Positions 17,274 through 24,635 of a DNA stretch of 64,000 nt are shown one piece after another. Both the position numbers and the translations under genes were made by a program. The notes under the pieces were generated by a model. It was not told where the DNA came from. It worked only from the letters and a program-made list of their open reading frames with translations, and searched no databases. Each line of letters starts with the position of its first letter. Position 1 is the stretch's first letter. The DNA is from Streptomyces sp. NBC_00094 (GTDB lineage Bacteria; Actinomycetota; Actinomycetes; Streptomycetales; Streptomycetaceae): NCBI RefSeq assembly GCF_026343125.1, contig NZ_JAPEMB010000001.1:744001-808000 (forward strand). Reading direction: 5' to 3'.

Positions 17274-18071
17274 ATGCACCGCATGCAGATCCTGGGAATC
17301 ACCCCCGCGGAGGAGCAGACGTACCGCCACCTGTTGAGGCATCCCGGCAGCGGCGTCGCCGAGATCGTTGCCGCGCCTTGGCACCCGTCCGGGGCCGGTG
17401 CGGCTGCCGTCGGGCGACTGAAGGCTCTGGGCGCCGTCGTCGAGAGCGACGGAGCGCTGTGGCCGGAAGAGCCGAAGGTGGTGGTGGGCCTGCTGGCCGA
17501 GCGGCTGCTGGCCGAGCTGCACACCATCACCCGCAGCCTTGCCCAGGTCTACACGGTGGTGCGCTCCCTGGAGGACGAGGCGGCCGCCGTCGGCCTGCCC
17601 GAGGAGGGTGACACGCCTCCGCCGGACAGCCGGCTGGTGGAGCGGATCACCGATCCCACCGCGTTGCGGGCGAGGGTGGAGGCCCTCGCCCTGAGCACCC
17701 GCTCCGAGGTGCTGGCGGGTGGGCTCTGCGAGGAGGTCGACCGCCGGGTCCTCCGGCTGACGTTGCCGCTGGGCCTGCGGATGCTGGGTCGCGGCGTCAC
17801 CGTGCGGCTCCTGGTGCGGCAGTCCATGCTCGCCGACCCGGTGGTCGTCGCCCACCTGGGCCGGCTGGCCGACGCGGGCGCTCGGGTGCGGGTGCTGTCC
17901 TCCTCGGACAGCCCGATGGCGGTGTGCGACGGCGGGACCGCGCTGGTGCCGGTCGAGCCCTCGGACATCGCCAAGGGCGCGTTCGTCACGGCTGAACCCG
18001 GCATGGTGAGCACGGTCGTCAACCACTTCGAGCGGCTTTGGGCGGACGCCCGGGAATTCGGGGACGGCTGA
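17274..18071 (+). CDS. TrmB-like regulator lacking the LuxR domain
   Basis: The 265-residue product starts with a winged-helix-like segment (ILGITPAEEQTYRHLLRHPG, IVAAPW, LKALGAVV) and then a sensor domain (LGRGVTVRLLVRQSM, AGARVRVLSS, TALVPVEPSDIAKGAFVT, VVNHFERLWADA). It aligns end to end with the neighbouring convergent protein at 18110, but it stops before the LuxR-type helix-turn-helix present there. It may therefore be a partner or antagonist of that regulator instead of a full DNA-binding activator. It lies next to the lantibiotic cluster. Confidence 0.8.
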   Translation: MHRMQILGITPAEEQTYRHLLRHPGSGVAEIVAAPWHPSGAGAAAVGRLKALGAVVESDGALWPEEPKVVVGLLAERLLAELHTITRSLAQVYTVVRSLEDEAAAVGLPEEGDTPPPDSRLVERITDPTALRARVEALALSTRSEVLAGGLCEEVDRRVLRLTLPLGLRMLGRGVTVRLLVRQSMLADPVVVAHLGRLADAGARVRVLSSSDSPMAVCDGGTALVPVEPSDIAKGAFVTAEPGMVSTVVNHFERLWADAREFGDG

Positions 18072-18097
18072 CGGCCGGGTCACGCCCCGGCCGTCAG
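18068..18097. terminator. Bidirectional hairpin terminator
   Basis: Arms 18068-18079 and 18086-18097 (CTGACGGCCGGG and its complement) are perfectly paired around a six-base loop. The left arm includes the stop codon of the plus-strand regulator at 18071. The site lies between two convergent regulator genes and can end both transcripts. Confidence 0.8.
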
Positions 18098-18109
18098 ACC
18101 CACCGACTG

Positions 18110-19111
18110 TCAGACCCACCCTCGTTCTCGGGCCAGCAACGCCGCATGGGCGCGGTTCTCCGCACCGAGGAGCCGCATCAGCTCCGATATGTGGCGGCGG
18201 TAGGTACGCAGTGCGGTGCCCACCTGGCGGGCGCCGGTCTCGTCCTTGCCGACCGTGCACATCGCCCGCAGCACCTGTACTTGCAGATCGGTCAGTTCGG
18301 GATCGCCCGACGCGTCGTCCCCCTGCCCGACCAGGTCGGTGAACTCCTCGGCCCCCGCCCACAGACGCTCGAAATTGTTGACGACGGTGGTGACGATCCC
18401 CTCCTCGCTCGAGCAGAGGGCGCCCTTGGAGGTGTTCTTCGGGTCCACCGGCACCAGCGTGGTGTGGTGGTCGTACACGATCATCAGCTCGCTCAGGTCC
18501 TCGACCACCCGGATCCGGGCCCCGGCGGCGGTCAGTTCCTGGAGGTAGGCCCGCGTGGTGTCGTCCGTCACCGCGGAGGCGCGGACCAGGTTGCGCAGGA
18601 CGACGCCACGGCGCAGACAGCGCAGGTCGAGCGGGCGGGAGTGCTTGATGTTCTCCAGGGAGAGCGCGTCGTAAGGCTCGGAGGCCAGAACCTCCGTACG
18701 GGCGAAGAATGCCAGTTCGTCCAGACGTTCACGGATGGCCGATAACCCCATCAGCCGTTCCACCGGGGCGTGTTCGGAGTTCGGGCCCTGGTCGCGCGCG
18801 TCACGCGCCAGGGAGTCCACGATGGGTTTCAGGTCGGACAGCGTGCGGATGGTGTTGTAGAACTCCTCCAGGCGCTGCTGGGCCAGCCGGTTGACCACCA
18901 GGTCCGGCTTGTGCGGCCACGCCTTGCCGTCGTCCTCGCGGATGACGTGCAGTTCGCGCAGCCGACGTACCGCCGCGTCCAAGGTGAAGGGTTCCTGTCT
19001 CAACAGGACGTGCACTTCGTCGAGTTCGACGCCGGGGTTGCGCAGCAGGTGCCGGTAGAGCTCCTCTTCCGCCGCAGTGAGACCAAGGACCGCCATGTGG
19101 TGCACGAGCAA
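18110..19111 (-). CDS. TrmB/LuxR-type transcriptional regulator
   Basis: The 333-residue product has a TrmB-like winged-helix N-terminus (LGLTAAEEELYRHLLRNPG), a sensor domain near LRRGVVLRNLVRASAVTD and TLVPVDPKNTSKGALCSSEE, and a LuxR helix-turn-helix at the end (ELTDLQVQVLRAMCTVG, TYRRHISELMRLLGAENRAH). A TTG at 19111 has a GGGAG six bases upstream; GTG and ATG follow. It is about 70 residues longer than its convergent paralogue at 17274. By position it is a candidate cluster-linked regulator, but targets are not visible in the sequence. Confidence 0.85.
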   Translation of the reverse strand: MLVHHMAVLGLTAAEEELYRHLLRNPGVELDEVHVLLRQEPFTLDAAVRRLRELHVIREDDGKAWPHKPDLVVNRLAQQRLEEFYNTIRTLSDLKPIVDSLARDARDQGPNSEHAPVERLMGLSAIRERLDELAFFARTEVLASEPYDALSLENIKHSRPLDLRCLRRGVVLRNLVRASAVTDDTTRAYLQELTAAGARIRVVEDLSELMIVYDHHTTLVPVDPKNTSKGALCSSEEGIVTTVVNNFERLWAGAEEFTDLVGQGDDASGDPELTDLQVQVLRAMCTVGKDETGARQVGTALRTYRRHISELMRLLGAENRAHAALLARERGWV

Positions 19112-19456
19112 GAGGCACTCCCGTGGGAGAGGACATCGGGAAGGATCCGGCCGGCGTGTGCTGCGGGAATTGTAGAAGGGCGGTGCCCGAAGGGTAAAGG
19201 TTTCCCCAGGAGCCCCTGGTGACTCGGCAGTAGGATCTCCGGTGCGGGAACGATCAGGCCGGATCCTGCATCGGCTTGGCCGTATCTGGCCAACAGGCCT
19301 TGTTCCTCCCCGCCTTGGGCGCTGCCATATTCGGTCGGGAGGGAGGTGCGGTGCTGACCACGCGACGCGAGGGGGACAGGATGCCGCCGCCGGCGGCCCC
19401 TGCGGCCCGGGGCCGGTACCTGCCTCAGCACTTCACACGAGAGGTGGCAGAGCCAG
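19112..19456. other. Divergent promoter region between two regulators
   Basis: This 345-base gap separates the minus-strand LuxR-type gene from the plus-strand SARP gene. It contains no supported gene. The ribosome site of the SARP gene is weak. Promoters for both regulators should lie here. Confidence 0.5.
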
Positions 19457-20242
19457 ATGCTTTTCCGACTGCTGGGGCCTGTGAGGATCGCGGGCGGTGC
19501 CGAGACGCAGTCGGCAGCCCGCCGCGCGCTGCTCACCGCGCTGCTCCTGCGCCGGGGACAGTTCGTCGGCATGGGCGAGCTGACCGAGCTGTTGTGGGAC
19601 GACCCGCCGAGCTCGGCGGTGGCCAACATCAGGAGCCACCTCACCGGGCTCCGCCGCGGCCTGGACTCCGCACAGCCGGGACTGAGCAAGCGACTGACCA
19701 CCAGCCGCGGCGCGGAGACCGGGTACGCCCTCGGCGTCGACGCGGACGAACTCGATCTGTCCTGCTTCCTGAAGCTCGCCCGGCAGGGCAAGGAACTGCT
19801 CGCCGCGGGCGACCACCGGGCCGCGGTCGGCCCCCTGGACGAGGCCCTCGCCCTGTGGCGCGGCCCGTTCGGCCAACGGCTTCCGGCCACCCGGTGGTTC
19901 CACGCGCATACCGTGGGCCTCAGCAACACCCGTTTCGAGGCCTGCCAGGACTTCTTCACCGCCTGCCTGCTGACCCATCGGACCGAGATGCTGTCGTACC
20001 GCATCGAGACCGTGCTGGCCGAGGCCCCCTACCGGCAGCGGCTGTGGCAGTTACTCGCCGCCACCTACTGCGCGCAGGGCGACGTGGCCGGCGCGCTGGG
20101 CGTGATCGAGCGATGTCGGACCGTCTTCGCCGACGAACTGGGCCTGGACGTCCCTCCCGGCGTCGAGGCCATCCGGGCCGCCGCGCTCACCTGGGACACG
20201 GAGCGGGCGCACCGCCTGGTGGCCGAGATGGCGCGCCAGTGA
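19457..20242 (+). CDS. SARP-family activator
   Basis: A 261-residue Streptomyces antibiotic regulatory protein. The N-terminus (FRLLGPVRIAGG, ARRALLTALLLRRGQFVGMG, ELTELLWDDPPSSAVANIRS) is the OmpR-like winged helix; the remainder is the BTAD tetratricopeptide-like domain (LALWRGPFGQ, YRQRLWQLLAATYCAQGDVA, RTVFADELGLDVPP). Small SARPs like this activate antibiotic cluster promoters by binding direct repeats and RNA polymerase. It sits at the edge of the lantibiotic genes, so it is the most likely activator of the pathway. It ends in a GTGA overlap with the membrane-protein gene at 20239. Confidence 0.92.
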   Translation: MLFRLLGPVRIAGGAETQSAARRALLTALLLRRGQFVGMGELTELLWDDPPSSAVANIRSHLTGLRRGLDSAQPGLSKRLTTSRGAETGYALGVDADELDLSCFLKLARQGKELLAAGDHRAAVGPLDEALALWRGPFGQRLPATRWFHAHTVGLSNTRFEACQDFFTACLLTHRTEMLSYRIETVLAEAPYRQRLWQLLAATYCAQGDVAGALGVIERCRTVFADELGLDVPPGVEAIRAAALTWDTERAHRLVAEMARQ

Positions 20243-20802
20243 CGGCGGGCATCCGGCCGGCGGGGGCTCGGGTCAGACGGCGACTTCGGTCGCTCGCGGT
20301 AGGGGAACTGGTCAACGTCCCGTTGCAGACGGCCATCTGGTTCGGCGTGGTCGGTGTGCCGGCGACGGCCGCCAACCTCTTCGGGTTCGCACTGGTCACG
20401 CTGCTCCTGCTGGAAGGCGCCGCGTACTGGACGGTCAAGCTCCGTGCCCTGTCCGCCGGTAGCGGCGCGCCGCTACCCGGGGCGGCGGTGTTCGCCGTCG
20501 CTCGGGTGGTCAACCTGGTGCTGCTCGGGCTCGGCGTGCCGCTCACCGTTCTCGCGGTGGCCGACGCCCCCGGGACCGGGAGCATCCCAGGCCTGCTCTT
20601 CACGCTCTTCGCCGTCCTGGAGCACGTCAACTATTTTCATACCCAGCTGATGTACGACACTCCCGAGGACCGGCGCAGCCGCCGCAGGAACGGGCGGCGC
20701 CGGGCACATCTGGCCCGTGACCTGGAGCGGGCTCGGAAGCTCGAGGCCGGGCAACCATCCGCCGATGAGGTCAGTCGCCCTGACGACTCAGGCGCACCGT
20801 GA
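20239..20802 (+). CDS. SARP-coupled integral membrane protein
   Basis: The GTG at 20239 overlaps the SARP stop (GTGA). The 187-residue product has about four membrane helices: VPLQTAIWFGVVGVPATAAN with LFGFALVTLLLLEGAAYWTV, AAVFAVARVVNLVLLGLGVP, and GLLFTLFAVLEHVNYFH. The C-terminus is a charged, Arg-rich tail (RRRNGRRRAHLARDLERARK). I do not recognise the family. Translational coupling to a pathway-type activator suggests a role in the lantibiotic programme, possibly immunity or lipid handling, but this is inference. It converges with the oxidoreductase gene at 20812 across a shared hairpin. Confidence 0.75.
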   Translation: MTAGIRPAGARVRRRLRSLAVGELVNVPLQTAIWFGVVGVPATAANLFGFALVTLLLLEGAAYWTVKLRALSAGSGAPLPGAAVFAVARVVNLVLLGLGVPLTVLAVADAPGTGSIPGLLFTLFAVLEHVNYFHTQLMYDTPEDRRSRRRNGRRRAHLARDLERARKLEAGQPSADEVSRPDDSGAP

Positions 20803-20821
20803 CCGGCCCGGTCACGGTGCG
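20793..20821. terminator. Convergent terminator hairpin
   Basis: Fourteen-base perfect arms (20793-20806 and 20808-20821, CGCACCGTGACCGG) nearly touch at the centre. The site overlaps the stops of the plus-strand membrane gene (20802) and the minus-strand oxidoreductase (20812), so it can end both transcripts, including the long lantibiotic operon. Confidence 0.8.
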
Positions 20822-21768
20822 GCCTTCAGAATCTCGTAGAGGTCGGACGCGGCGGCCCGGGGTCCGTGCACCGCGCCGACCCCGGTGACGTTGAGGACCA
20901 CCTCGTCCACGCCGAGCGCCCGGTAGGCGTCCAGCCGCTGGTGGATCTCCTCGGCCGTCCCGTAGAGGAAGATCCCGCCGTCCACCAGGGCGCGGACGTC
21001 GTCGGGTCCGCCGTCGCCGGTGACCTGGATCCCGGCCCGCCGCAGGACGGCCTGGTAGTGGGGGAACTGGATGTGCCCTCCGCAGGTCGCCCGCAGCAGT
21101 TTCGCCATGTCCCGGTCGGGGCCGGCCAGTGCCACCGGAACATAGGCGGTGACCTTGACCGGCTGCTCCGGACGCCGCTCCTTCGCGCTCCGCAGAGCCG
21201 GGATCAGGAACTCCTCGAGGTACGCCGCCGAGGCCATCCAGGTGATGGCCACATCGGCGAGTTCTCCCGCGAGTTCGGCCATCCGCTCCCGCAGGACGCC
21301 GAGGCCCAGCGACACCTCCGGCTTGTGGAACGGCATGAGCTGCGCCTTGGCGGAGAAGATCTCCCCCTCGCGGTCGCTGATCCCGCCGTCCAGCAGGTCC
21401 CGGACGATGGTGACGTACTCCCGGCAGGCGGTGAGCTGACTGGGGTAGGGCCGTCCCATGGCGCAGGTCTGCGCGGCGAGCGAGCCCGGGCCGTAGCCGG
21501 CCACCACCTCGTGCCCGGTGGCCAGCGCCACGGACCGGGCCTCGATCGCCGCGTTGTACGGCGAGCGGTAGGGCATCAGCGACACCCCGAACCCGGCGGG
21601 CACCCTGATTCCGGAGCCGGCCAACCAGCTCACGATCTGATGGCTGTCCAGGACGAGACCCTGGCCCTGCCACAGCCGGGCCGCGCCACCCCATTTGACG
21701 AGATTGGCGAAGGGGATCACCTGCTCGGGGCGGGTGGCGTTGACGGGGAGGAGGATCGAGTGCCGCAT
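20812..21768 (-). CDS. LLM-class F420-type oxidoreductase, candidate LanJ
   Basis: The 318-residue luciferase-like protein has SILLPVNATRPEQVIPFANL, LVKWGGAARLWQGQGLVLDS, the conserved VALATGHEVVAGYGPG and PYPSQLTACREYVTIVRDLL with GGIS, and the barrel end GTAEEIHQRLDAYRALGVDE. Proteins of this type use F420 or flavin. Homologues in lanthipeptide clusters (termed LanJC) reduce dehydroalanine to D-Ala. It is the last gene of the minus-strand lantibiotic run, 47 bases after lanM-beta and in the same direction. Lacticin 3147, whose alpha peptide this cluster's alpha strongly resembles, contains D-Ala made by a different reductase, LtnJ. The role here is inferred from context. Confidence 0.75.
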   Translation of the reverse strand: MRHSILLPVNATRPEQVIPFANLVKWGGAARLWQGQGLVLDSHQIVSWLAGSGIRVPAGFGVSLMPYRSPYNAAIEARSVALATGHEVVAGYGPGSLAAQTCAMGRPYPSQLTACREYVTIVRDLLDGGISDREGEIFSAKAQLMPFHKPEVSLGLGVLRERMAELAGELADVAITWMASAAYLEEFLIPALRSAKERRPEQPVKVTAYVPVALAGPDRDMAKLLRATCGGHIQFPHYQAVLRRAGIQVTGDGGPDDVRALVDGGIFLYGTAEEIHQRLDAYRALGVDEVVLNVTGVGAVHGPRAAASDLYEILKAAP

Positions 21769-21815
21769 CCCGGCAGCCCTTTCGACGAGTGGTGGAGCGG
21801 ATGACAGGCGGGCGG

Positions 21816-24635
21816 TCAGCTCCGGGAAGGCGCCGACAGTTCCAGCGGGAGGCGCAGACCGTCCGGGTCCGCGCCGCTGAGCAGGGCATCGACCATCAGG
21901 TCGGTGTCACCCACGCCGGCCCAGCCGAGCATGTATCCGATCAGTGAGGTCCGGCCGGCCGCGCCGGTGAAGTAGCCGTCCTCGCGGATCCGGCCGAGGA
22001 CCTCGGTCTGATGGACGGCGGCCCGCTCGAACAGGTCCGGTCGTCCCAGGGTGCGGCCCGCGCCGATCAGGCACTGGACGACGCCGCTGCTGCCGTGGCA
22101 GACGGAGAGGTCCACCGCGCGGCCGGGCGCCAGGGCGGTCGCCCGGCCGACCAGATCGGCCAGCCGGGACTCGGTCAGCCAGTCCTCCCGGCCCGCCGCG
22201 GCGAGGATCTCCGAGCCGGCCAGCAGGAGGCCGGCAGCGCCCTTGCACCAGCCGTGCTCCGCCGGGACGCCGTCCCGCTCCCAGCGGCCGATCAGCCAGT
22301 CCGCCGCCTCCTTGGCGGTGCGCTCCAGTCCCAGGACGGATCCGGTCCGGGCGGCCGCCCAGCGCAGTCCCAGTTCGCCGTGGGCCAGGTCCGACCAGTG
22401 GGTGTCCCGCTCCCTGCCCAGGTGGGACAGGGTCAGGTCGGTGAGCCGCTCGACCGTCGTGGCGTCGGCGGGGAAGGAGGAGCCGTCGCGGCGGAGACGG
22501 TCGAGCAGGACCATCAGCAGCCCGGCCGGGCCGTTGGAGAGGTCGGTCTCCAGCACGCCTTCCGCCGCGCGGTCCTGGAGGGCCTGGAGCAGGCCGGCCA
22601 GCCGGGCGGACGCGGTCTCCGGGTCCTCGGGGCGGACCAGCAGAAGCGAGGCGGCCCCCGTGAACACCGACTCGGGGCGCTGCAGCAGCGCCTCGCCGTA
22701 CTCGGCGAGCAGGGCGGTGAGCCCCCGGTCGGCGCTGCCGGCCGGACCGGCCAGGCTCTCGTCGCGGGCGGCGGCACGGTTGAGGAAGGAGACCACGCCG
22801 GCCGAGTCGTGGAAGGAGACGAAGTTGCCCGGGGTGATGGTGGAGGCGTCGCGGTCCGGGCCGATGCCGCCGACCCATCCGCACTCCTCTTGCCCGCCGG
22901 AAGCGGTGACCGGCACCCGCACCTCGGCGATCCGGCCGGCGATCGCCCGCCACCAGGTGCCGGGACGGGCCTCGGCCAGCAGGTGCCCCCCGAAGACCCC
23001 GGAGGCCGAGAGCCCGCCGGGCGTGTCCTCGCCGCACAGCTCGCCGAAGCACTCCTCCAGCAGGAAGTGGTGGTAGGCGTCGGTGCGGGCCGCGTTGTGG
23101 GCGACGCCGCGCCGGGCGAAGTCCAGCGCGGTCGCCGAATACACCCCGGGTGTCGACCCGTTGACCGTGCCGAGCGCGTCGGAGTCGCCCCGGGTGACGA
23201 AGTACGGCACGTTGCCGAGGTGCAGCGAGGCGCGCTCCGCGTCCTCCGCGAAGCGCTGCGCATCCGGGGACAGGTAGTCCTGGTGCATCTTCAGGAGTCC
23301 GAACAGCCGCTCGGCCTCCTTGGGGTCCACCAGGTACTTCGGGTGGGTGGAGGCGTCGATGAAGCGACCGTAGATCATGGTGGAGCGCAGCAGCAGCCGC
23401 ACCGGCACCCCGGGGTGGGCCTCCAGGACGCGGGTGACGACGCCGTCCCGCAGAGCCGTCAGGGCCGCACGGCAGCCGGCCAGGATGGCGTCGAACCACT
23501 CGGTGGCGATCAGGTGCGTCTCGCCCAGCCGGGGCACGTTGTCGCCCTGCCGGTAGTTGAAAGGCTCCCGTGACACGGCGATGGCGTCCGTTGCCGGGTC
23601 GCGGATCACGGCGCTGGTCATGGACGACGGCTGGTCGCCCGCCACGCCGACGCCCGCCATGATGAAGTCGACCGGCGAGGTCGGGTTCACCATCGGCACC
23701 AGCATCGTGGAGGCGACGGACAGCTTGGTGTGGTTCATCAGCGCGTCGGGGAGCGACTCGTCGCCCACCCCGGCGTCCGGCCGGAGCATGGTCTCGGTGT
23801 CGATGACGCACGGGTGCTCGCCGCAGGCCAGCAGGTTCTCGTCGTGCAGGTCGGTGGCACCGATGGAGCCGAACAGCACCGCCAGCGCGCCGATCCGGTA
23901 GAAGTAGCGGTCGGGCTGGTCCGCCTGTTCCATGGCGGCCGGCACGGTGAACTCCTGCCAGCCGTGCGTGCCCACGGTGAACGACCGGGGGACGCAGCGG
24001 GACAGCGGGTGCTCCAGGTACGGGGCGACCGCCCGGTACAGGTCGCGGACGAAGTCGTCCGCGGTGAGCGGCCGCGGCTTGAACACCAGCCGGGTTCCGT
24101 TGGCCAGGTGGAGGATGTGTACCTGACGGTTGTCGTTGTGCAGGTCGGAGCCGCTGGGTGAGATCGCGGACAGCAGCCGGCCGTCGTCGCCCGGCTCGCC
24201 GAGCAGTCCGGCATCCGCCAGCAGCGGGTGGTCGTCGGCGAAGGCGGTGAGGAACTCGCGGTAGGCGTCCAGGGAGTGGGACAGCATCGCGGTCAGTCGC
24301 GACCGCAGCACCGGGTACTTCTCCAGCAGGGCGTCCGGGGTGCCGGGCTCCTCCAGACGGGCCGTGAAGCGGCGCAGGGCGGTGTCGCCGCCGGACTCCA
24401 TCGGCAGGCCCAGCTGCTCGCGGAAGGCGTGGAACTCGCCGATGAGTATCCGGTAGGACTGCGTCTCCACCGTTTTCAGCAGGGCCTCGTGGGCCTGGTC
24501 CAGCACGCTGTCGCGGCGGTCCGGGACGGCAGCCCGCAGCAACGGCTCGCGCAGCTCCTTCTCGACCGCGGAGCGGGGGACCACATGGGAGTAGAAGGGG
24601 AGGAAGGCCTTGATGGCCACCATGCTCTCGCTCAT
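21816..24635 (-). CDS. lanM2: LanM lanthionine synthetase for the beta peptide
   Basis: The 939-residue class II synthetase has an N-terminal DUF4135 dehydratase (about 80-560): VFKPRPLTADDFVRDLYRAV, GSIGATDLHDENLLACGEHP and CVIDTETMLRPD show the kinase-like lipid-kinase fold active site with His, Asp and Asn. The C-terminal LanC cyclase (about 600-939) carries the zinc ligands in WCKG (Cys797) and CHG (Cys846, His847). The enzyme dehydrates Ser/Thr by phosphorylation and then forms thioether rings. Its ATG at 24635 overlaps the stop of the C39 exporter gene upstream (ATGA), so they are coupled. It lies next to the beta precursor, suggesting it works on beta. Confidence 0.93.
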   Translation of the reverse strand: MSESMVAIKAFLPFYSHVVPRSAVEKELREPLLRAAVPDRRDSVLDQAHEALLKTVETQSYRILIGEFHAFREQLGLPMESGGDTALRRFTARLEEPGTPDALLEKYPVLRSRLTAMLSHSLDAYREFLTAFADDHPLLADAGLLGEPGDDGRLLSAISPSGSDLHNDNRQVHILHLANGTRLVFKPRPLTADDFVRDLYRAVAPYLEHPLSRCVPRSFTVGTHGWQEFTVPAAMEQADQPDRYFYRIGALAVLFGSIGATDLHDENLLACGEHPCVIDTETMLRPDAGVGDESLPDALMNHTKLSVASTMLVPMVNPTSPVDFIMAGVGVAGDQPSSMTSAVIRDPATDAIAVSREPFNYRQGDNVPRLGETHLIATEWFDAILAGCRAALTALRDGVVTRVLEAHPGVPVRLLLRSTMIYGRFIDASTHPKYLVDPKEAERLFGLLKMHQDYLSPDAQRFAEDAERASLHLGNVPYFVTRGDSDALGTVNGSTPGVYSATALDFARRGVAHNAARTDAYHHFLLEECFGELCGEDTPGGLSASGVFGGHLLAEARPGTWWRAIAGRIAEVRVPVTASGGQEECGWVGGIGPDRDASTITPGNFVSFHDSAGVVSFLNRAAARDESLAGPAGSADRGLTALLAEYGEALLQRPESVFTGAASLLLVRPEDPETASARLAGLLQALQDRAAEGVLETDLSNGPAGLLMVLLDRLRRDGSSFPADATTVERLTDLTLSHLGRERDTHWSDLAHGELGLRWAAARTGSVLGLERTAKEAADWLIGRWERDGVPAEHGWCKGAAGLLLAGSEILAAAGREDWLTESRLADLVGRATALAPGRAVDLSVCHGSSGVVQCLIGAGRTLGRPDLFERAAVHQTEVLGRIREDGYFTGAAGRTSLIGYMLGWAGVGDTDLMVDALLSGADPDGLRLPLELSAPSRS

